The notes beneath the pieces are model-generated. The model worked only from the letters and a program-made list of their open reading frames with translations, was not told the origin of the DNA and did no database searches. Both the position numbers and the translations under genes were made by a program. Below, piece by piece: positions 53,311 to 64,000 of a DNA stretch of 64,000 bases. The first letter of the stretch is position 1, and every line of letters starts with the position of its first letter. This DNA is from Motacilla alba alba. Taxonomy: Eukaryota; Chordata; Aves; Passeriformes; Motacillidae. The DNA lies in NCBI RefSeq assembly GCF_015832195.1, contig NC_052021.1, forward strand, positions 30,468,786 through 30,532,785. The letters run 5' to 3'.

Positions 53311-56300
53311 CTAAGGTCTCAGGCAGCATGAGATGAGCAGGAAAACATTATTGCCACCCTAAAAAAGCCATGATGAAAAGGCAAGATCAAATGGAGAAAA
53401 GCAAAACCAGCACCACAACAGGCACTCTGGTTTTGGGCTGGTGGAGGTCCTTGTGATCTTTTGACTGAGTTAACAGAAGCTGTTTGTCCAGGGCCCTTGC
53501 TGAGCAGCCCGTGAATTACAGGTGTGATTGCACGTGGTTAATGCAGTGGGCACGGGAGCAGCCTGAAAAGAGTGGCAGCACTGGCTTGTGAAGAGGTAGC
53601 AGGAGCAGCTAATGTTTCTGAGAGGCTTCCCCCAGCCTGAAGAGGAACATGCCAGGGTGTTTCATGCTGTTGCCTTTTGCAGCTGGCACAGACTAGCAGG
53701 CATTTATTTCAAAGTGTACATGCACTGTCATTTCATGGTGTTGATCTATGCTACTTGAAAATAGAATGCTTAGAAAATGGATCGTGCTTGGACCTCCTGG
53801 TCTCTAATTTGCAGCAAGTGAAATTTATGCTCCTATTAATTTTAGAGAAAGGTTATTTTAAGGCATTCTCTCAGGCATTTATTCTTATTATTAATGACCT
53901 ACTGTAGTTCTCTGAAATTTCTCTTACCCAGGTCTCAATAACCAACTGCTCATGGACAGTGAGGCTTGTGAGATCCAGAAATGAAGTCAATGCCATATAG
54001 CTGGACTGATGTAGAGCTGTGAGATGTGATGTGATCCCAGAGCAAAAGGTGGTCTCTGCCTTAACTGTGGGCAGTAATAGAGTTTGTTAATCAGTGATTT
54101 CTTACCTTCCCTGTTTATTTTTTTTTGTCAAACCCAAATATATTCCAACTGAAATGTGAATACCACATGGAAATTCTAAAGCTCTGGCCTTGCTTGCTGA
54201 GCTTTTCACAGTTGTTGGGCTCCTCTGTGTACATGCTGAAAGACATGGTCTATACCAGGTGTTTTCAGTTATTTAATCAGAAAATTATGTGAAGGCTGGA
54301 GTGAAGAAGACAGGAAGATCTGATAAAAAACTTAGGAAGATAACAAATTAAAATGTTGTCTCACAAGAATGCTGAATTGGGGAAAAAAGAGAAGCAGACC
54401 ATTTCAATTATATGGATTATCTGATTTGGAGATCTCCACAGTAAAACAGTTCCCATTGAAATCAAGGCACTTTGTATGAATTCCTAGACCATCTTGCAAC
54501 ATTTGTAAGACTTCTCACAATGATGGATGAAGAGGGGAATTATCTGAATAATGTGCTACAGTACTTTCAGTGAGGCTGTGCCAAGGGCAGCACCAGGTGA
54601 CAGGATGGATGAAATCAGGCTGGTCAACACAGACACCTAAGGCAAAGGGAGTGTTGTCTTGGGGCTGTTCAGTGGAAATACCATTTGTGAGAGACGCAAG
54701 CAGATTATTCCACACTAGAGCCAGGTCTGGCCACTCTTACTAATCTAATTAGTCTCAACTGATGAGAGTAACCAAAACCAGTTTTCTTAATTGTGCTGGA
54801 AATTTTACATCTTCCTTCTGTCATATTTTTGCTGACTTCCTGCCAGTATTTGCACAAGCCGTTGTCGTTGAACAGGGTAGATTGGTTCTGGGGAAAGTAA
54901 GGCAAGTCAGCCATGCTCACCATGTTGACTGTGTGATTCAAAAGTGGTTTGGCCACTCCTAAAAAATGAAGAAAGAAAATTCTCCTGGTCCTTGGCAGAG
55001 GATAAGGTGACAACTTTCCAAACACCCTGATTTCCTTTCGCTTAAAGTCCGACATCCAAAAAATGGGGAGGCTGTCGTCACATTTATGAGTGAGTTCATT
55101 TGAGAGCACAGTGATCAGTCAAGGGAAGAAGGCCAGCAGGACAGGGTGGAAGAGAGACCTCTTGCAGATGGTTGTTTGTTTTTTTTCCCCCAGGGGACAT
55201 AGCTAGGACACTCCAAGACAAAAGACGCTTGCTGTCATCCACAGCAAATGTTCTCCAAGTGCTCCACCACATTTGGCAGCTGCAGCCAGGGTCGACTCAA
55301 CTCTTGATGTTGCCCAGGGCTATAAATTCTGGTCTGTGCAGTTTGTTGTGAGAGGGATTATCAGAGGAGATCTTTTACTTTAGCTTGTCTCTGCTCTGCT
55401 TGGACACTGCAGCCTATATGGAATTTCTTATTTAGAGTAGGATGTTAAATGTAGTGTCCTGGCTGAATTCCAGCCTGGGTGTTTATATTCTGCTCAATTA
55501 AATGCCATTGCTGGATCATTATGTGAAAACAAACTGTGGTGCTTGTCCTTTGCTAGTAATGTATATAGCCTTAAGACCTGATTTGTGGAGAGGCACATCA
55601 ACCCTCCTCTGAGGATCACAAAGTCATGATTCACATCAATAACGATAGTGTGCACTAGACCAGACCTTGTGGATTCTTTTTTCTTGTTTTTTTCTTTGTA
55701 ATCTCAAGGTTTATTTTCTTGCTCTTGCAGTATTGTTGCTTTTCCTGCTGTGTTAGTGTCCCTGAGTTATCACATGATGTATCTCCAGTGTGCTGCTGTA
55801 CCACGGGTCCACGCACTGGGAGAAGGACAAAAAGCCAGATCTTTTAGATCAGGGTAGTTTCTCAAATGCATATTTCTTCAAGAGGCTTGTTTAGTCTGTT
55901 TCTGTTTTGTGTTTTTAGGAGTCTCCTCCTTTCCCTGTTTAAGTCATGATTCTCTTTCTCTACATCAATAGTAGTCGTCAAACCTGAGAAGGCTTGGAAG
56001 GTGTCTCTGACAGGCGTCCAAAAGCAATGAATATTTATTTGTATTATCTAAACCTTTCCACTCATCAGGGTAGGACTGCTCTGTTTTTCTGTGTTTATTC
56101 AGTGCCTAGCACCATGCTCCCCTCCATATGTTCTTGCTCCTGTGCCACGATTAGCCATTAGCACAGTAAAATAATCTTTATTAGTAATAATGCTACAAAT
56201 TATTACCAAGAAGAGTGAAAGAGGAGATACAAGTCTGCTTTCCCCTGCACTGCTTCTTTGGGAGAAGGTATCTATTCCAGCAAGGCAATTCTGCAGGGAT

Positions 56301-59300
56301 ACAGTAGAGATCTACTCCTGTCTTGTCTTTAAATCTTACATCAGTGGCATAGTCACATGTTTCCCCTCTTTGCATGCCAAAACCCAGGTATTTATTTAAT
56401 TTTTGAAAGTATTGATTGAATTATCTCAATTTCTAGCTGCAAGGAATGGTGGAAATTGTTGAGCTGCAGAGCAATGGTTTGACTCAGCCACATCAGGTGC
56501 ACTGACCTATTGAAACATAACAAGAATCCAGGTTTTGCTTAAAAAGGATGTGTGCCATGAGATGGAGAAGCAGTTGCAGATCTCATTAAGGCCAAGTACA
56601 TTTATTTTATTTTTACCTGAAGCATAATTATTTCAAGAAGTGAGTTCCACAGGTTATATTTTTAGATACTCCTGGGCCGAGATGAAAAAGATAAAAGCTG
56701 GTCATTTCCTCATAGCTGGGCTGCAATGAACAGAACAAGAGAAATGGTTTCTGAGGGGGGACTGATAGCTCCAGCCTTCTTCCATAAAGCAGCTGGAGGT
56801 TGGAATTCACACATGAAGGACATGTCTTTGAATGTGTTCTGAAAGCAGCATGACAGAAATGTTGTGCTGTGACTTGCATAACGCGTAGCTCCATTTCCCA
56901 ACAGTTTCATGCACACTGTTGCTGGCAGAATCCAAGACCACAACAATGGCAAATCCACATGGGAAATAAACGTGCCCAGCCAACCTCAAGCTGCCTTCAG
57001 ATCCCTTGACTGAGGAACAGTGGAGCTGTTTTTTTCTGATTTTCTGTTTTTTCACACGGGGTTGGCCCCATCCAGAGGGTCAAAGCTGTGTTAAGGATGA
57101 TGCTGGTCATGCACAGGCAGTAAAATGATCTTGCCCTGCAAGTGCTGCTTCCTAAGTTTTCTTCTTGACTTCATCTCCACAGATGAGATCAGTGGAAAGG
57201 AAGATGGGGAGGGAATAGCATGGAGATTGCAAAACATGCTGGGAGAAATGTACTTTTCCATGCATGTCTTGCTTGCTGGACTGCACATTCCACTTTCCCT
57301 GATGACAGTATTTTGTGCTGGGTTTTGCTGGTAGCTAGGCAGCTACCCAAAGCAACAAATCCAGGTGCCAATGAAACTTTCCATCGACTGAAGTGGGTTC
57401 AAGGGCAGCAGTAACAACTCACAATTCAGTCTCTTCTGAGCCCACAACACAAGGTCCCATGCAGTATTTTTAACTGCAAATTATTCCAAAATCTCTCTCA
57501 AAACATAATCTGTACTTCATGCTGCGCATCTGTACCAAGGATTTAGAAGAAAAATGGGTTATTAGTACCTAATTTACATTTTATGTTTTATGCTTCCTGG
57601 CAAGTTAAAGCTGTGGTCAATGGTTCGGCCCCAAATGGCCTTTCATTACTCAGGCTGTCCAGACATTCATAACCTTATGAGTCCTTACCAAAGAGGCTCA
57701 GATTTGTGCCAGAAGTATTGGGGAAGAGAATGCTCATGTGGAATATGTATAATGTAAGAACTGAATGGAATTTAAGGAAAGTAAGGTAATATTTATCCCC
57801 AATAAACTGACAGAGATGCTTAATTATTACAAATCATAAAATTATACAAAACGTTGTGTGAGTCTTATGCAGTCACTCTTATTTTTCCTCATCTTCTGCT
57901 GTTTTATGTTTATCTATTTAGGCTAAACTCTGGGAAAAGAAGCTGCTTGTGTTTTGGTTCCCATATGACCCTCAAAGATAGCATCCTCTGAGAGTTTTGT
58001 AGTCAGCATCCAGTGAGGCTCCCAAGTCAAGGTTCCTTCCCAAACACCAGCAGGCAGGACAGAAGTGGCCCTGTAACACATGATAAATAGTAACAACACT
58101 TGTCCCAACGCCAAACCTTCTGAATAAGGATTGCTGTCACTGGTGGGCTGGGTAGCACCATCCATTATTGAATTTGTCTAATATTGGGCATTATAACATT
58201 CAGATCTTGCCAGAGTTATGTAGACTGAAATTTTCCATGCTGGATATTTTCTGTGCTACATTTTTTCTTTTTTCTTTTTTCCCTTCTTTTTAATTTTGTT
58301 TTAAAACTAACAGTCTGAAGTTGGAAGCCAAGATTGATCTGAAAGACAAAGAAGTGTCATCAGTCTGGTGAGGGAATGAGCATTGGTGAATTAACACCAT
58401 TATAGCTATTCCTTAAATATCCAGGCTAAGTTCGAGATCTGTTGCACTTTCAGAGGATGCTATTTGCATTGCACATTGCTGAGGGAGCTGACAAAGTTTA
58501 ACAGTATTTTGCTGCAACTCAGCGATGCTGTTCATCCTCTCAGTCAAAAATTGAGGAGACCATTTAGAGATTTCAAGGAAGGATCCCACCTTGAGGATCT
58601 CTCCATGCTTTTCCCCCCAGTGAAAGAAAGCAGCCTTTCAGACTGAGCCTCAAAGCCTTGCAGATGTCTCCCAAAGGGTGGCACTTGGAGAGCTGTTGCA
58701 GAGTTGCTGGTGTGCAGCAAATCCATATCCCACCTGTACTGCTGCACACTGTCAGCGTAGGACAAGTGCTGGGATCAGATGGGGGGAGAAACTGGGACCC
58801 ACTGTCTAAAGAGATTGAGATTGAGTGTAGAAATGGAAGAAATCATCTTAGAGGAAGTAGAATGGAGGAGCAGTACTGCTGGAGAAGATGGCAAAATTAG
58901 GAAGGGAAGGTGAAAGGAAAAATAGGGCAGTCATGGTCCACAGAGTCCAGAGAACCTAGGGTGATCAGCCAACACAATTTGCAGCTTCTTTCCTAGCTCC
59001 CAGCAGCACAAGCAGATACACTGACACCCCTGAGTCAGCTCTGCTGGTATGGGTATCACAATGAGTGTCAACATGATGGAGTTTCTGTTTCAGAGAAAAC
59101 CTCGGAAAGAGCTCAAGAAAAGCTGTGTTAAAAGAACATTCTTCAAGTTGCCAAGTCAGAAGTTCCCAGCCTTTTGTGTAAACTCGTCCAAATGAGCAGG
59201 ATTTTCTTCACTGGTCCATAGCAGGTTTTGTTCTTCAGTTTTTCTTCAGTTCATTAAAAGCTTAGGAAATTAAGCATAAAAAAAATATGTGTTACAACAA

Positions 59301-62126
59301 TGAGCACCTAAAATAAATTTTGAATTAAGGCTGCCTATGCAGCTTAAATTCATCTTTCAGTATATATATCAAATAAATAATTTTCTTCCCCACGAGCCCT
59401 AATGCAGTCAGTTCAAAAGCCTGAGTTAGGCTGGGGCTGGAATTGGGTTGTCTAATAAAGGAGCATAGAATGGCTGACTCATTTACTGCATGAGGCAGAA
59501 GGTGTGTGATAAATTTAAATGGGGATTTGCAGCATCAAAGGAAATGGTCTCATAGCCAAAGCAATTGAATGGCATACTAAGGAACTGGACAGGGATAGAT
59601 CTTATGTGATGACAGGCAAGTCACTTAGAATTAGTTTTTCACAGTTGGCCTCTAATTGTGCTTTTTCCATTTTCTGAGTAGTTGCCTTGAGATTTTTGGG
59701 TCTTGGTTACAAACGTGTCCAACTGAAGCTAATGGAAGGTTGGCTTTGGACAGAGAGAACCGCATTTAAAGTTAAATACACAGAAAATCAAGTTGCACTG
59801 ATCAGTGGACACTTTTTACCTTAATCTTCATAGGTATCAGGTCCCCATCTGCAAAATTGGAGTCTCTGTCTCCCAAAGGTGGGGTGCAGATAGATCCATG
59901 AATACACCTGAAATATTTAAAGGCTGTGTTGGAGAATGTCACAGAAAGGTGAAATGCAATGAATCACTGTTTCTCCAGGGCAGGCCTGACTGGTGTGCAG
60001 TAAACACAGTCCAGGGCCACACACTGAACCAGAGGAGAGCCCCAAACACTGAATAGCTGCTCATTATTAAGCACTGTCTGTCCTGTGCTCTGAATGAGGC
60101 GAAGGCCCTGTGGGAAAAGCAGTTTGCAGTGATGTAATTAAAGACTGTACCAGAACGCACACACAGTGAGCAGTGGCATTCAGGCTGCACCAGCAACTTT
60201 AATTTAGGTTTTTCCTAGGTTTTGAGGCTAAGCTTTGCGACCTCAGTCACGTTCCTTTAATAATTTGGGGTGCGTCGATGTAACGCTGCAGCTGAATTCT
60301 TCCTTGTGGAATATTATGTCCTCTAAAAAAAGATATTCTGTAATCAAAAGTGAATGTCTTGCATTACTTCCTGTTTGCTCCCCATGCTGCTATGGATAAT
60401 TGCCTTTTTCCTGCGGGTGGAATGAAGACTGTTGAAGTCCAATGGCCTCAACCATGGGCTGCTTATTCAATGTGGCATGTAAGCAGCAGGGATTTCCTTG
60501 TCCCTGGCTGGAGACCTGCATACTTTACCTCTTCCATGCAAGTAGGATGAAATTAATCAGTGTTGGTTTTCTCAGCAAGCAGTGAAATTTTAACCACTGC
60601 AATGTCGGAGGAGGAAGACTCCTCAAAGGGGACCAGGAGAAAATGCATGAATGAGAAGTTCCTGCCAAGACATGAACACTACAGTTGAGTGTGTCTGAAA
60701 CGTTGGGCGCAGAGAGTAAATAAGCCCCATGACAGGTCTAGGCTAAATACCCAGCACTTCCATGGCAAGTAGCCCATACTTTCACCAACCTTGGCATCGA
60801 GACGAGGATAATATTTTTGCAAGGATGAACTGCACTCGAACAATGTCTCTAATGTTTCAGTGTCAATGCAAGCATGCTTTCCTTTCAGATCAGCCATGTG
60901 GCTCTTCTTTTCCATCCCTTTCCCCCTTTTCCTTTCAGAGAAGTACATTTTATGTGTCTGCTGAAGAGGAAATCCCTGTCTTCTGTAGAGATCCTGGGCT
61001 GAGGACCCAGAAGACAGTGCACCTCAGTCCTGGGAATGGAGCTGCTAAGCCTTGGCTGATGCTTCTCTTCCAGCCTTGTGCTGAGTGTTCCCATATCCCA
61101 CTCTCACAGGAGAACCTACCCATCTCTAAAGTGATAATTACACACTGAATTCCATTTTTAGAGAACTCCCAGCAACTGTTGCACTGACTGATGAGGTGAC
61201 AGGGGCAGTCTATCCATGCACATGGGACACAGAATATTGCTGGTGAAGCCACAGCTTGCTCCAAACATCTGTGCACCAAAAAGCCATATACAGCATCTGC
61301 CCTATCCATTCTGGAGGTCAGCATGAAAGTACAAGCACAAGAGGCTGCTCTGCTTGGTAGAATTGAAGGGGAAACCCAAATCTAAGTGGCTGCCCCATAA
61401 AAGTGGTCCTTTTCCCCATGTCTGGGCATCTCTTCATGTTTACAGACTCAGAGGTGATGCTTCACACACAGGGAAGGTGGTGTCACCCAGCTGAGAAAAG
61501 GCAGCGTGAGCACTTGCACAGTTCTTATTTCTGACTTCATCCACATCACTTCCTCGTATGTTCTTGACCAGAATAACTTGGGAATGGTTTTCTCATGTAG
61601 TTGTGAGGCTGCTTTACCACACCAGAGTTACTCCTTGCCGTGTGTCACTCTGGTGTAAAAGTTTATGAGATAACCAGATTAGATTTCAGTGTATCCAGTT
61701 TATATATTTGAGCAAAGCAATGTCTTAGTGGGTCAGCACCTGGCTGGAAGGATGCTGAAGAAGGCAAGCATTAGGATCTCAGTTATTAATTTATTTCTTC
61801 AGATCCAACATGCTGAAGTATCCTCTTCCAAGTGAGAAGAAAAATGTCTAAATACATTTTCAGCATCTAAATACCCTATCACTGCTTATGAGGCATGCAA
61901 CCCTACTTGAAGTTCCTATTAATTTTGCCTTCTGTTCACTGAAATCTTTTCAGTAACTTTGGAGGTGATAGTCTGGGCTTCTTGTTTTGCAGATCTGAAC
62001 ACCATTATTTTGTGTTGCTGGATATTTATATGTTGAAATTTAGGAAACAAAATGGGGGGAAAGCACTTCATAAGGGTAAGATGTTTTTCCTATGACAGTG
62101 TAAAAAGAGACCGAGAAATGACCAGG

Positions 62127-62141
62127 AAAAAAAAAAAAAAA
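62127..62141. repeat. Poly-A tract (A15)
   Basis: Fifteen consecutive A followed by agagatcaac. No processed pseudogene body is recognisable upstream of it. Confidence 0.95.
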
Positions 62142-63149
62142 GAGATCAACTGAAAAAAATCAAATACTAGAATAACTTTTAAAACTGCAGAAGATTTCAC
62201 ATATTTTCCCCATGACAACCCAGTTTTCATAAGATTGAAGTGGAAGTTCTCTCTAAAATTGTTTTTTCTTTTTTTGTAGACCTAAGTAAGACTGTTCATG
62301 GCTTTTGTGTCTGGACACAAGCTGCCACACCCTCTGCATCCATCCCAGTAATTAGGTATGAAGGGATCCTTGGTACAGCAGACTTCTGTCAAAAAGGAGG
62401 AAAAAAATGCTTGCTACTGGCAATCCCCCTCTTGCACAAGTTACTTTCAGTACATTTGGAGTTTCTAAATGACTTTAAAACCTCCTTTCCACTCCTCCTA
62501 TCAATTTTACTCAGCAGCTCAGCTCCTTCACACCCACTCAGAGGGGGCTGTCTCTCAGCAGGCAGTCAAATCAGCCTGTCAATATAAACCAAGGCTAAGT
62601 CAGTGTCTGCATTAATACAAATGAGCCACTTGTAGTTGAGCAAAAGATCCAGTTAAGTGGTAATTTAGCAGTGTTGTCACAGGTCAATGGTACCCCTTAA
62701 AAATCATTGAGGATTGATTATATTTTTCAGTATATTATTGTCTCTGATTACTTAGGTTGGTAGTTGAGCTTATTGTGCAATTTTTTTAAAGACTGGGATT
62801 GACAAACACTTATCAAAAAAGTGGAGTTTTACCAGTGTGGGGTTTTGTTGTACTCGAAGCTTGGGGTTTCAAAACATCAGGAGAAAAAATGGAAAGAAAA
62901 ATACCCAAGAAAATTTAGCAGTGAAGTAACAACTAACAGCATCTACTCTTCTGTTAAAGGATTCACAAAAAAAAAAATGGCTGGGATGCTTAGGACTTGC
63001 AGTGACTATTGAACAGCATGCAGAGCAAGTAATCCCTGTGAATAGTTTTATTATGTGCCTGTCAGTAACGTGTGCTGCTGAAATATGCACTCACAGAGTG
63101 ACTGTGCTGGTGGCTCTGTGCACTCTGCTGCTTGCTGACCTGGTAAAAG

Positions 63150-63247
63150 TTTCGTCTTGAGAAAGCGAAGCTGCTTTGCTTTCTACCTAGGCTGGTTTAG
63201 AAGTCAAAGAGTAGTTTTGCAGAAGTCTTTTCGTCTTAAGAAAGTGA
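63150..63247. repeat. Spaced direct repeat, two 19-bp copies
   Basis: The segment tttcgtcttgagaaagcga (63150-63168) recurs as tttcgtcttaagaaagtga (63229-63247), 79 bp downstream. The two differences are both transitions. The second copy centres on the palindrome tcttaaga. Confidence 0.85.
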
Positions 63248-64000
63248 TTCACAAGATGTCTGCATTAGTTTCCTGGAATCGAGATGTTTATTTTGTGCTA
63301 TGTACAACAGCAACAGTTCTGTAGATTTCATAACATTAAACATTCAAATTGCAACTTCTACTGAAATTTTCTTTCAGCATGTGTTACCCAGAATGTCACC
63401 AGGCAGGAGTCTAAATAACAGCACTAGACAGAAAATAAGTTTGGTATTTCAGTTAAAAACCTTCAGACTGGGCATAAAAGTCCCAAATAAAAAGAAAAAA
63501 ATCTCAGTAGCTACGGTCTTTGAGAACAACTCATCCAGTTCTGTCATTCCCTTCCAAGGCAGAACAAAATGAGAACAACTAAGTGTTTGTTCCCCGAATT
63601 TCACAGGGCGTTTCTGAGGTGAGCTTTCATATTTCTTTGAGGGATATTTTTCCAGTCCTCTGGGCTTGCGGCAGAGACATTGTTGTCTCTGTTCATTTAA
63701 GAAGATAAAGGCAAACTCATTTTCTAGCCAGGGTGGTGGTCAGGGTTTTGGTGTGGGCAGCCCTTCCCCTGGGGCTGCACAAGAACCACATGAAAGTGCT
63801 GGGAAATGTTGGTGGGGCATCTTTTGTGATCAGTGTGAAGTAGTTTGGAAGCCCATCCTGCCCTGAATACCTTTGTGACTGGCCACAGAGGCAACTATTC
63901 AAACACTGTGCATGGGAAACTTCACCAAAGGCATTGATCCAGGGCCATGTGCTTTTCAAGTGTAATTTATGGGAATGGAAAGCAGCTTACTACTAGTAGT

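Larger units (their letters stand above)
50395..64000. other. Intron 2 sequence, largely featureless
   Basis: Contains the 12-bp repeat at 53.26 kb, a long T-rich pyrimidine tract at 58260-58310, A15 at 62.13 kb, A11 near 62.97 kb and the spaced direct repeat at 63.15 kb. No GRK5 exon 3 and no other gene was recognised. Confidence 0.65.

Overview
The window looks like bird nuclear DNA, probably a songbird (songbird is inference). It holds five short, 5'-truncated fragments of the avian CR1 LINE with the family's typical 3' end (the 'ggttggactagatga' block, a 'cccttccaac' block and terminal 'attctrtg' repeats). Other repeats are sparse. There are no operons, ribosome-binding sites or dense ORFs, so it is not prokaryotic.

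I can support only one coding segment: a 96-bp internal exon on the + strand at 39477-39572. It encodes residues 18-49, plus the first base of codon 50, of G-protein-coupled receptor kinase 5 (GRK5). The peptide runs through [26 protein letters not shown] and TI, with a consensus acceptor and donor. In GRK5 this is exon 2, carrying the N-terminal basic lipid and calmodulin-binding segment and the start of the RGS-homology domain. Exon 1 (the MELENIVAN start) and exon 3 (DRDYCSLCDKQPIG) were not found. The window is therefore read as at least 39.4 kb of intron 1, exon 2, and at least 24.4 kb of intron 2. In chicken and human this locus lies in a conserved block (chicken chromosome 6, human 10q26); that is background knowledge, not read from this sequence.

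Layout. 1-31.9 kb: intron 1 without a recognisable mobile element, containing short tandem repeats, homopolymers and a few motif clusters that could be enhancers (6.5, 11.7, 19.9 and 27.1 kb). 31.9-42 kb: four of the five CR1 fragments, two on each strand, around exon 2. The nearest fragment, antisense, ends about 130 bp before the exon. 42-64 kb: intron 2 with a perfect hairpin at 42.84 kb, one more CR1 fragment at 50.3 kb and low-complexity tracts.

I found no convincing undescribed system. The best leads are an inverted CR1 pair flanking a frame-neutral exon, an in-frame ATG just upstream of that exon that could serve an alternative first exon, and several non-coding motif clusters or hairpins that a bird genome alignment would quickly confirm or dismiss.
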